This document shows positions 1-7,882 of a DNA stretch of 64,000 nucleotides, in pieces. Within the stretch, counting starts at the first letter, position 1, and every line of letters begins with the position of its first letter. The translations under genes and the position numbers were made by a program. The notes beneath the pieces are model-generated. The model was not told the origin of the DNA. It made no database searches and worked only from the letters and a program-made list of their open reading frames with translations. The DNA is from DASWTL01 sp966250385 (lineage in GTDB: Bacteria; Bacteroidota; Bacteroidia; Sphingobacteriales; Sphingobacteriaceae): NCBI GenBank assembly GCA_966250385.1, contig CBINHC010000010.1, positions 62,001 through 126,000 on the forward strand. The letters run 5' to 3'.

Positions 1-77
1 TCTGAATAACGATATAGTAGAGATTCCAGTTTTTTTACCGCAAGACTTTCGTCCTCGATAATGACTACTTTCAGCAT
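1..77 (-). CDS. LytTR-type response regulator, N-terminal fragment (runs off left edge)
   Basis: Only the first 25 codons are in the window, reading leftward from an ATG at 77. The peptide starts MLKVVIIEDESLAV, the first beta strand and acidic pair of a CheY-like receiver domain, and closely resembles the start of the regulator at 2733. It lies 10 bp after the stop of the sensor kinase on the same strand, so the two very likely form a kinase-regulator operon. The output domain is outside the window; LytTR is inferred from the LytS-type partner and the similarity to the neighbouring regulator. Confidence 0.8.
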   Translation of the reverse strand, partial: MLKVVIIEDESLAVKKLESLLYRYS

Positions 78-87
78 TGCAATAAGG

Positions 88-2418
88 TTAATTGATCAGG
101 GGGATAACCGCAATATACTGTCCGTTTTCCGCCTTAAATTCCGGCACCCGGTCAGTCAGCAGGGCATACCGGCTCACAATATTCTTCAGCCCTAAACCGG
201 TGGACGGCATCCTGTTAATCCGAAGTTGCAAATTATTTCTGACTATTAAGTATCCCGGTTCATGGTCATGGATGTCAATAACGAGCGGTTCATCTGCAGA
301 CACGATATTATGTTTGACTGCATTCTCGATAAGCAGCTGAAGAGTCAAAGGCGCCACCAGTTGGTCCATTGAACCCTGGTAGACATTCACATTGACCTGC
401 AGCTTATTCTCAAAGCGTATCTTCAGTAAGAAAACGAATGAATGAATAAAGTCAATCTCAACCTTTAAGGGTACCAGCTCCTTTCCTTTCTGTTCAAGGA
501 GGTACCTGTACGAGCGGGCAAGCTGGTCGATGAACTGCTCGGAAAGGTCAGCATCAATATGGACAAGTGAACTGAGGACATTCAGGCTGTTGAAAAGAAA
601 ATGAGGATTCAACTGGTTACGAAGGCTTTCAAACTGTGCCTGTGCCACTCCCTTCTCAATCCGCTCGCGTTCCGAATTGGTCCTGTCCGTTATGTCTCTG
701 CAGCTCCAGATCCGTCCGGCAACTTTCCCGTCGAGGACCTGGGCAGCTGATAAGATTTCCAGCACCGTATTATTGATAAGCCTCACTTCCAGACTGATCC
801 TGGCAGCAGGATCATTCCTTACGTGTTCGATAACATCATCGATCACTGTACTATCCCGAACCAGCCTGATCGCATGTGCAATAACAGAAAACACGTTGAC
901 ACCCACCGGATTGTCCTTCAGCTGCCATATCCGCATCAGGTTGTCGTTACAGTATATGACCTCTCCATTTTTATTCGCCAGGAGGATGCCGTCTGAAGTC
1001 GACTCGATAATGACACTATTGATCGACAGTGACTCTTTGACCGACTGTTCGGTTTCAAATCTTTTTAAGGAAGAGGTGACCACCTCGGTGCAGATATTCA
1101 GCACCAGCAGATCGTCATCATCCCAGTGCTTAGGTTCAAATAGAGAATCAAAACCGATGAACCCGATCACCTTGCCGTTTACCTTCATTGGCATCAGAAG
1201 GATAGATACCGTACCGTCTGCTTCGAACATTTCGCGCTCGCGTGCGGCTTCCCTCGGCATGTCTTCCAGCCGTTCAAACCTGATGATCCGATCTTTGTTA
1301 AACTCCTTCAGCATCCATGCCGCATCTTCCGCGGAAAAACCCGTTTCATAATACAGGGAAGGGACCTTTTCACCTTCCGCACTTCGCCATTCATGAAGGC
1401 AAACCCACATCTGCCCCACCTCATCGAGCCTATAGGCGTAGGCACGCTCCACTTCTGCAAACCGTCCGATCCGGTCCAGCATCTCCTTGAGTGCATCGGG
1501 ATAACTGACAGCCAGAAAGCTTTTAGAAATATCAGTCAAAAGCCGGTACAATTCAGTCTGACGGACAATATATTTTTCAAAATAATGCCGTCCAGAAATT
1601 TCGCGGAGGGTAGCGATATATCCGTTCACTAGCGGTATATCAAGGCCGTTGGAGATTTTAGCTTCAAAATGCCTCACCATCCCGTTTTTCGCTACGACCC
1701 GATATCGCGAATACAAATAATTCTCCGGGTTGCTGATAAACCTTCGGAATTCATTCCTGACCCGCTCACGGTCGTCCGGATGCACAATATCCAGGAAGCC
1801 GAGAGTTTTCATTTCCGCAGCAGTATACCCGGTATGGATCAAAATTCCGGAACTGTGATACAGAATTTTTTCATCAGCGCTGATTACGCTGATCATATCT
1901 TCGATATTGTTGATCAGCTGTTCAAAATAATTCCCGAACTGGTTGGCCCTTTCATCCGCCTGCTTCTCTTTAAACGCCCGGATGAACAAGACAACATTAT
2001 AGCCGGTGACCATCAGACTGAATAACAAAAATGAAATAAACGAACTGATACCAATGTCATAAGCCGTTCTCGCCGGCCCGCCGGACACGAAATTCAACAT
2101 TTCTATCGTAATCCGATCGACCAGAGAACAATACAGATATCCGGGAATGAGGTAGAACAGGATACGCCTTCCGGGATGGGTGAACCATGAGAAATATCCC
2201 TCGGACTGCCTGCTTATGAACACCGCTCCCTGAGAGATCAGGATCATGAGCAGAAAGTTGGCCAGGAAATTCTGGAACAAGTAACCGTAATCAGCATTTG
2301 TGGTCAGGATAAGGATAAGCGAAAATCCTCCGCTGAATACGGCCGATACCAGGACCTGCCACTTAAAAGGAAAAATGGGCGTGTTATATTCCGGACGTGA
2401 ATTTTCTGATATACGCAT
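88..2418 (-). CDS. LytS-type membrane sensor histidine kinase with PAS, GAF and PAS domains
   Basis: 776 aa. Residues about 20-150 hold roughly four hydrophobic membrane segments. A PAS domain follows (about 165-285, with the HPDDRERV motif), then a GAF-like region (about 290-455), a second PAS (about 465-580) and a His_kinase domain of the LytS/YehU class. The phospho-acceptor is His606 in NPHFLFNSLN. The ATPase part has an N box (ENAVKHN, about 698-704) and a G box (STGLGLKN, about 739-746). Kinases of this class normally signal to LytTR regulators, and one starts 10 bp downstream. A second LytTR gene lies divergently upstream. The cytoplasmic PAS and GAF domains suggest sensing of a small molecule or redox state; the ligand cannot be told. 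ATG at 2418 is the first start before the membrane segments. Confidence 0.93.
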   Translation of the reverse strand: MRISENSRPEYNTPIFPFKWQVLVSAVFSGGFSLILILTTNADYGYLFQNFLANFLLMILISQGAVFISRQSEGYFSWFTHPGRRILFYLIPGYLYCSLVDRITIEMLNFVSGGPARTAYDIGISSFISFLLFSLMVTGYNVVLFIRAFKEKQADERANQFGNYFEQLINNIEDMISVISADEKILYHSSGILIHTGYTAAEMKTLGFLDIVHPDDRERVRNEFRRFISNPENYLYSRYRVVAKNGMVRHFEAKISNGLDIPLVNGYIATLREISGRHYFEKYIVRQTELYRLLTDISKSFLAVSYPDALKEMLDRIGRFAEVERAYAYRLDEVGQMWVCLHEWRSAEGEKVPSLYYETGFSAEDAAWMLKEFNKDRIIRFERLEDMPREAAREREMFEADGTVSILLMPMKVNGKVIGFIGFDSLFEPKHWDDDDLLVLNICTEVVTSSLKRFETEQSVKESLSINSVIIESTSDGILLANKNGEVIYCNDNLMRIWQLKDNPVGVNVFSVIAHAIRLVRDSTVIDDVIEHVRNDPAARISLEVRLINNTVLEILSAAQVLDGKVAGRIWSCRDITDRTNSERERIEKGVAQAQFESLRNQLNPHFLFNSLNVLSSLVHIDADLSEQFIDQLARSYRYLLEQKGKELVPLKVEIDFIHSFVFLLKIRFENKLQVNVNVYQGSMDQLVAPLTLQLLIENAVKHNIVSADEPLVIDIHDHEPGYLIVRNNLQLRINRMPSTGLGLKNIVSRYALLTDRVPEFKAENGQYIAVIPLIN

Positions 2419-2732
2419 AGTTGCCGCTCGTGAGCATGAATGTTCAGGGGATCAAAAATACTAGAGTTTCTTGCCGAAATGTACCAGCCCGGCAAAAATC
2501 GGTGCAGCGTTGAAGGTTTATTAATCAGCCTGTTCATTCAAAGGCAAAAAACTACCCAAATGAAAACCTGTTGTTACCGGTGGCTCGTCTGTTGGTTGCT
2601 GATGACCACCATACCTAAAAAGATCACTTCAGGGCAGCATAAAACCATTCCTGAGCGATAAATGGCAGGAATGGACAAAATCCGGTAGTAACAAAAACCC
2701 TATATTCGCAGCGCTAAATTTTATCGCTCATA
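2419..2732. other. Divergent intergenic region between sensor kinase and LytTR regulator
   Basis: This 314-bp region carries the promoters of both the kinase (leftward) and the plus-strand regulator (rightward). The only convincing element is the 11-bp inverted repeat described separately. A TATATTCG at 2701-2708 resembles the Bacteroidota -7 consensus TAnnTTTG, but no TTG sits at the expected distance upstream. I see no supportable gene here. Confidence 0.5.
2652..2730. promoter_or_regulatory. 11-bp perfect inverted repeat flanking the regulator's promoter region
   Basis: TGAGCGATAAA at 2652-2662 is matched by its exact reverse complement TTTATCGCTCA at 2720-2730. The arms are 57 bp apart and the right arm ends 2 bp before the ATG at 2733. 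The arms could be paired operator half-sites, or could form a long-range stem in the leader RNA that hides the start codon. LytTR proteins usually bind direct repeats, so an inverted pair is not the standard arrangement. The match is direct observation; the function is inference. Confidence 0.45.
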
Positions 2733-3494
2733 ATGAGAGTATTAATTGTGGAAGACGAGTCCCTTGCTGTAACAAGAATCAAGGGCCTTCTAGAGAAATA
2801 TGGAAACAGAACCGAGATTGTTGGGGAACTGCACTCGGTTAAAAGTGTGGTAAACTGGTTTAAAGAAAACCCTGCTCCCGATGTAATCCTTATGGATATT
2901 CATCTGGAAGACGGCCTTAGTTTCCAGTCTTTTGAGGAAGTACAAATCGATACGCCCATAATTTTCACAACTGCATATGACGAATATCTGATCAACGCAT
3001 TCCGGTATAACAGCGTCGATTATCTCCTGAAACCCGTCGAATTCAGCGCGCTGTCTGCAGCATTGGATAAATTACAGAAATTCCATCTCCAGCCGGCCCT
3101 GGGACTGGCCGAAGTCTGCCGGCTCCTTCGAAACAGCATGAACGGCCAGGAGGTCTATAAAGAACGGTTTCTGATCAGCTATGCCAACAAAATAAAGAGT
3201 ATCAATGTGAAGGACATTGCATATTTCTATTACGAGGACCGCATCACCTTCCTGGTGAGTCACGATAACGAGAGGTATACTGTGGATTACAGTCTCGAAA
3301 GACTGTCGTCGATACTGAATCCGAAGCTATTCTTCCGGATAAACAGGCAGTTCATGGTGAACATCAACTGTATTGCACAAATTAAAAAATATTCGACGAC
3401 ACGACTTAAGCTGGCTATAAATCCGGAACCGGATGTTGACGTATTCGTCAGTATCGACAAATATGGTAAGTTCAAGGAATGGCTTGACACCTGA
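2733..3494 (+). CDS. LytTR family response regulator
   Basis: 253 aa, typical LytR/AlgR length. The receiver domain (about 1-120) has the acidic pair Glu7-Asp8, phospho-acceptor Asp55 in the LMDIHLEDG stretch, and a conserved Thr-Thr-Ala followed by a Tyr-rich region (FTTAYDEY). A LytTR DNA-binding domain occupies about 150-250, with the characteristic FFRINRQFMVN motif. The gene is transcribed away from the kinase at 88-2418, the likely cognate partner, which also has its own downstream regulator. It converges on the PorP/SprF gene with 166 bp between stops; I saw no clear terminator there. Promoter targets are unknown; regulation of the surface-protein operon next door is only a guess from position. 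Confidence 0.93.
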   Translation: MRVLIVEDESLAVTRIKGLLEKYGNRTEIVGELHSVKSVVNWFKENPAPDVILMDIHLEDGLSFQSFEEVQIDTPIIFTTAYDEYLINAFRYNSVDYLLKPVEFSALSAALDKLQKFHLQPALGLAEVCRLLRNSMNGQEVYKERFLISYANKIKSINVKDIAYFYYEDRITFLVSHDNERYTVDYSLERLSSILNPKLFFRINRQFMVNINCIAQIKKYSTTRLKLAINPEPDVDVFVSIDKYGKFKEWLDT

Positions 3495-3660
3495 TATTCA
3501 TCGTTTCCGCCCTGTCTCTTTACAGACTCCCGAATAGCTTTAGCTTCACAGTACTATTCACATTCAATTGCTGTATCCGGATCGGAAGCCTGCCCTGCCA
3601 TCACTCAGGTCGCACGATCCCTGGATGAGAACTAATGATTCGAAGAAGCTGGCTCGCGCG

Positions 3661-4623
3661 TCAAAAAGTCGAGGTGCCGATATTGTAGACATTCTCTCTT
3701 TTTAAGAAGTTTATTTTAAAATGAATTTCAAAGGTCCCACCTAACCCTTCTCCGTTTACATTCTGACTGGTATAATATCCATTGATCTGATACCTGTCGT
3801 ACTTAAAGCCCAGGCCCAATGAAGAACTTCCACTGCTGTGGAGAAGTGCCGTTACCGAGAATTGATCCTCCAGTACCGCCGCATTCGCTCCCAGGCTGAC
3901 GATATTCTCAACGCCGTTGGATGCCAGGTAGCTCAGCTTAGGCTCTATGGTCAGTGTCTCCGGATTTTTTCCGAACTTATAAGACATCGCCAGATAGGCC
4001 GTAGAGAACTGAACAGAATTTGTGGAATCTTTCTTGAAGAAGGTTTTCAGGTTCGGAACTGTGGCCTCCAGATTTAAGTTTGAAACAGAATATCCGATCC
4101 CAAAATCGCCGTCAAGATAAATTTTCCGGGCATTCAGCTCCAATGGCCGGGGGTCGTTCACTTCGCCAATAACGCCTGAACTTTCAAACCGGTCCTTCAT
4201 CAAACCCAGAGAAAGCCCGAAGTGCATTTGCTGACCTGCAGAAGCAAGTGGCAAATGATAGGCGTAAGTCCCGGAAATAGCATTTCGCCCAATGTGACCG
4301 GCTTTATCGGTCTGAATTTTCAGGCCAATGCCTACCTTGTTGAATCGATAATCAGCCGTCAGACTGCTGTTGACCGGTGATTCGGGAATTACGCGCCATT
4401 GATTTCTGAGGTTCAGATTCAGGTTCAGCCCTTCTGAAATACCGGCAAATGCAGGATTAAGGATATAGCGATTCTGATAATATGCACTGGATAACGGAGT
4501 CTGCTGAGCCCGCAATGAAACACTGCAAAACAAAAGTGCAATCCAGATCAAACTGGACCTAAGCGGCCGGATTCCCCGTACACTTGTCTGAAAATTGAAA
4601 TTGAAAAAGTTCATCTTACACAT
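3661..4623 (-). CDS. PorP/SprF family type IX secretion system membrane protein
   Basis: 320 aa with a signal sequence ending near the SLRAQQ region. The mature protein begins with PLSSAYYQNRYILNPAFAG, the family hallmark, followed by an alternating beta-strand pattern expected of an outer-membrane barrel. Members of this family (SprF in Flavobacterium) sit directly downstream of proteins with a type B sorting domain and are needed for their secretion or surface attachment. That arrangement is seen here: the gene starts 72 bp after the CHU_C-type protein and closes a five-gene operon. A later ATG at 4614 is a possible alternative start. Assigning it to the fibre operon's export is inference from gene order. 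Confidence 0.9.
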   Translation of the reverse strand: MCKMNFFNFNFQTSVRGIRPLRSSLIWIALLFCSVSLRAQQTPLSSAYYQNRYILNPAFAGISEGLNLNLNLRNQWRVIPESPVNSSLTADYRFNKVGIGLKIQTDKAGHIGRNAISGTYAYHLPLASAGQQMHFGLSLGLMKDRFESSGVIGEVNDPRPLELNARKIYLDGDFGIGYSVSNLNLEATVPNLKTFFKKDSTNSVQFSTAYLAMSYKFGKNPETLTIEPKLSYLASNGVENIVSLGANAAVLEDQFSVTALLHSSGSSSLGLGFKYDRYQINGYYTSQNVNGEGLGGTFEIHFKINFLKRENVYNIGTSTF

Positions 4624-4694
4624 CCCGATAAAATCCTATTGAGGCTTACATCACGCCTTAAAAATTCCCGCCACGACTCAACAGGCATATTTCA

Positions 4695-5486
4695 CTATCC
4701 CTTTCTTACAATGCTTATGAAGCCGGTCCGTCTTTTACCAGGACCGTAGTCAAGAATATAATAGTAGGTATCTTCAGCCAGCAGACGTCCGTTAACTGTA
4801 CCATCCCACGTATTCTTATACCCCGTTTCCTGATATAAAATCCGTCCGGTCCGGTCGAAGATCCTCAGCACATTATTCGGATACTTTTCAATATTCTCAA
4901 TGACCCAAAAGTCATTGATACCGTCGTTATCCGGTGAAAGAATCGTATTGGCTACAAGTCCCTTCGCTAATTCAGGCGTCTCCCCTGCAGTAACCGCGGT
5001 CAGGGAAAGCAGCTCCGGAATATTCACCAGGTGGTGACTTACTGTTCGGTTGATCGGATCGACGGCGCTGCCTTCCAGTAGTGTGAACTGTACGCCGTCT
5101 AAACTGCTGCCCGCGGAATGTGCCAGGCCGAGCTCTGCCGGGTCGTTTCCTATAAGCTCATCGTCCGCATAATGGAGCCCGATGCTGCCGGTGAACGAGA
5201 GCGGCCGGGAAAAGCCGTAGATCCGCCGGATACCGTTCACCTGCGGCCAGCTGATGGCCAGCGAGTGTTTCGTCAACGCAGTATTAGTCATCTTCATATC
5301 CTTCGAGGGCACCATCCACAGACCATCGGCTGTAAAGACTGTTCCGCTGACAATATGGATACCCTCAGTTCCGGTGATCAACTGCCCGCTTGAGGTAAAA
5401 TAAGCAGTCATCAACATCACAGTAAGCATGCTCCTGCGGAGTTTCAGCCTGCCTGTCGACCGAATACGGTTGGTCCTTTTTTTCAT
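4695..5486 (-). CDS. Secreted protein with gliding-motility-associated (type B) C-terminal sorting domain
   Basis: 263 aa. A basic N-terminus and hydrophobic stretch ending around YFTSSGQ form a signal peptide. Residues about 175-263 are a CHU_C/type B type IX sorting domain, with SPDNDGINDFW, LRIFDRTGRILY, NTWDG and the closing ISIVRKG. The middle has no recognised domain. The start codon overlaps the stop of the fibre gene upstream (TAATG), so translation is probably coupled. It is the only protein in this operon with a visible type IX signal, and PorP/SprF follows it. It could be a surface cap or anchor for the fibres, or simply the cognate PorP cargo; the sequence does not decide. Confidence 0.88.
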   Translation of the reverse strand: MKKRTNRIRSTGRLKLRRSMLTVMLMTAYFTSSGQLITGTEGIHIVSGTVFTADGLWMVPSKDMKMTNTALTKHSLAISWPQVNGIRRIYGFSRPLSFTGSIGLHYADDELIGNDPAELGLAHSAGSSLDGVQFTLLEGSAVDPINRTVSHHLVNIPELLSLTAVTAGETPELAKGLVANTILSPDNDGINDFWVIENIEKYPNNVLRIFDRTGRILYQETGYKNTWDGTVNGRLLAEDTYYYILDYGPGKRRTGFISIVRKG

Positions 5487-7882
5487 TATTTCTCCTGACT
5501 ATTCAGCTTCTTCAGAATGTTGTCTATTTGCATCTCCTGCTTTGCGGCCCGATCTTTAAGATCATCGATATCCTTCTGCTGGTCGGCAATTTTTACCTGC
5601 AGCTCTTTGATACCCTGAATCAGAATACCGGTCAGCTGGGTGTAATCAACCTTAAAATACCCGTCGTTCCCTTTGGTCACCAAACTTGGATATACTTTCA
5701 GAAGCTCCTGAGCGATCACGCCGATCTTCGGCCCTTTCGCATATTTCTTCTGATCGATATATTCGAATCTTACCCCCCTCATTTCGTTGATCGACTCAAG
5801 GACATGGCTAAGGGTTTCTATGTTCGTCTTTAATCTTCTGTCCGAAGGGGTCATCAGGTTATTATTAACCGTTACGTCCTGACCGAAGTAAGCATTGCCG
5901 TCAATATCGAAGGTCAGACCTTCCCCGGCGTCCCCATCATTACTTATCGAATACGTGCCGATCTTCAGATTGGCGGAAGCCGTATGACTCCCCAGATTAT
6001 CTCCCACCGGAACCCACGCACTGCCATCATACACGTACAATTTCTTTTCAGTAGTATTATAAAAGACATCCCCGGCCTGAGCGCCCGTGGTCGGCGGATT
6101 TGAGGAGCCGCCCGGAGCAGAGCCGCCGCTTATTGCTACCCAGGCGCTGCCGTTATATACATATAGCTGCTTTTCGGCGGTGTTATAAAACACATCACCT
6201 TCCCTGGCGCCCGATGCAGGATTACTCGGGCCTGTCGGCGTTGAACCTCCGCCTACCGGAAGCCAGGCCGTGCCATCATATACGTACAATTTCTTTTCAG
6301 TGGTGTTATAAAAGACGTCCCCGACTTTGGCGCTTGCTGGAGGCGGGTTATCAGGACCCGTCGGAGCAGATCCGTCGCCTACCGGAACCCACGCACTGCC
6401 ATCATATACATATAACCGCTTTTCCGCGGTGTTATAGAAAACATCACCGGCCTGAGCGCCAGTTGTCGGTGGATTCGCCGGACCGTTAGGGGAAGAGCCG
6501 CCGCTTATCACTACCCAGGCACTGCCATCATACACGTACAGTTTCTTCTCGGTAGTATTGTAGAAGACGTCCCCGACTCTGGCATCTGCAGCCGGAGGGT
6601 TATCCGGGCCCGTCGGGGCAGATGCGTCGCCTACAGGAACCCACGCGCTGCCGTCATACACGTACAATTTCTTTTCGGTGGTATTATAAAAGACGTCGCC
6701 GGCCTGAGCGCCCGTGGTTGGCGGATTCGAGGGACCGCCTGGTGAAGTGCTGCTGCTTATCGCCACCCACGCGCTTCCGTTGTATACATACAACTGCTTT
6801 TCGGTGGTGTTATAGAACACGTCACCTTCCATAGCGCCCGAAGCCGGATTACTCGGACCGGTTGGCGTTGAACCTCCGCCTACCGGGACCCAGTCACTGC
6901 CATCATAGACATACATTTTCTTCTCAGTGGTATTATAAAAGACGTCCCCGGCTTTGGCGCCTGCAGCAGGCGGGTTATCAGGGCCCGTCGGGGCAGACCC
7001 GTCGCCTACCGGAACCCACGCACTGCCGTCATACACGTACAGTTTCTTCTCCGTGGTATTATAAAAGACATCACCTGTCTGCGCGCCCGTGGTCGGCGGA
7101 TTCGAGGGACCGCCCGGTGAAGAGCTGCCGCTTATCGCCACCCACGCGCTTCCGTTGTATACATACAACTGCTTTTCGGCGGTGTTATAGAACACGTCAC
7201 CTTCCATAGCGCCCGACGTGGGATTACTCGGACCGGTTGGCGTTGAACCTCCGCCTACCGGAACCCAGGTACTCCCATCATACACGTAAAGCTTCTTTTC
7301 GGCGGTATTATAAAAGACATCACCGGTCTGAGCGCCTGTCGTCGGGGGATTTGAAGGGCCGGCCGGAGCCGCTCCTGCGCTTATCGCTACCCAGGCGCTG
7401 CCATTGTATACGTATAACTGCTTCTCTGTGGTGTTATAAAAAACATCGCCTTCTACCGGCAAATTATCCGTTGGTACCCATACCGTCCCATTCCAGAGAT
7501 ATAAGCGGTTATCGGTAGTATGATAAAAAAGATCGCCGGCTGAAGGTGATGCTGGATAAGAACTACCACGGCTGATACCGGCAGCAGCCCCGCCGATCAC
7601 CAGCTCCACCCAATTGCTGTTGGCCGTTCCGCCTTTCAGCACCCAGAACTTACTATCATTTTCAGTAAAGAAAATGAAGCTTTCTGTATCCCTGAGATTT
7701 ACGGGGTAAGCATCCCGGCTTGCCATATCAGCGCCCGATTTGAAACCTCCTTTCAGGTACTGGTTATAATAAGCCGGATAGGATCCCAACGGCACAACAC
7801 CTCCCTGCGGGCCAATCGCAACCTGCCCCAATGCCTGAAAAAAGGTGAATGACAGAATAAGAGCAAAATATATCTTTTTCAT
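5486..7882 (-). CDS. Secreted fibre protein with 12 tandem repeats and a C-terminal S74 (endosialidase-type) chaperone
   Basis: 798 aa. There is a signal peptide (first about 19 residues), a 120-residue head, then twelve repeats of about 41 residues beginning GDVFYNTxEKxLYVY and passing through DGSAWVPVG. The C-terminus, from Ser680 (SDRRLKTNI), is an intramolecular chaperone of the peptidase S74 / endosialidase tailspike class, about 119 residues, with IGVIAQELLKVYP and a terminal coiled coil. In phage tailspikes this domain drives trimer folding and then cleaves itself off before the conserved Ser; Ser and Lys of that motif are present, so self-cleavage after residue 679 is likely. Start and stop overlap the neighbouring genes by single bases (TAATG both times). 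No type IX sorting domain is seen. Confidence 0.88.
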   Translation of the reverse strand: MKKIYFALILSFTFFQALGQVAIGPQGGVVPLGSYPAYYNQYLKGGFKSGADMASRDAYPVNLRDTESFIFFTENDSKFWVLKGGTANSNWVELVIGGAAAGISRGSSYPASPSAGDLFYHTTDNRLYLWNGTVWVPTDNLPVEGDVFYNTTEKQLYVYNGSAWVAISAGAAPAGPSNPPTTGAQTGDVFYNTAEKKLYVYDGSTWVPVGGGSTPTGPSNPTSGAMEGDVFYNTAEKQLYVYNGSAWVAISGSSSPGGPSNPPTTGAQTGDVFYNTTEKKLYVYDGSAWVPVGDGSAPTGPDNPPAAGAKAGDVFYNTTEKKMYVYDGSDWVPVGGGSTPTGPSNPASGAMEGDVFYNTTEKQLYVYNGSAWVAISSSTSPGGPSNPPTTGAQAGDVFYNTTEKKLYVYDGSAWVPVGDASAPTGPDNPPAADARVGDVFYNTTEKKLYVYDGSAWVVISGGSSPNGPANPPTTGAQAGDVFYNTAEKRLYVYDGSAWVPVGDGSAPTGPDNPPPASAKVGDVFYNTTEKKLYVYDGTAWLPVGGGSTPTGPSNPASGAREGDVFYNTAEKQLYVYNGSAWVAISGGSAPGGSSNPPTTGAQAGDVFYNTTEKKLYVYDGSAWVPVGDNLGSHTASANLKIGTYSISNDGDAGEGLTFDIDGNAYFGQDVTVNNNLMTPSDRRLKTNIETLSHVLESINEMRGVRFEYIDQKKYAKGPKIGVIAQELLKVYPSLVTKGNDGYFKVDYTQLTGILIQGIKELQVKIADQQKDIDDLKDRAAKQEMQIDNILKKLNSQEK
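6000..7455 (-). repeat. Twelve tandem 123-126 bp coding repeats with a three-type supercycle
   Basis: Each unit encodes about 41 residues starting GDVFYNT. By the residues after AWV the units fall into three types: AIS, VGD and VGGG. In order from the N-terminus they read AIS, VGGG, AIS, VGD, VGGG, AIS, VGD, VIS hybrid, VGD, VGGG, AIS, VGD. A VGD-VGGG-AIS triplet recurs, and unit 8 looks like a fusion of a VGD-type front and an AIS-type end. This suggests duplication of blocks of about 375 bp followed by unequal recombination. Confidence 0.85.

Noticed and set aside
6000..7455. Regular 123-126 bp repeats that could be mistaken for a CRISPR or satellite array
   Set aside because: They are in-frame coding repeats with no unique spacers and no cas genes nearby.
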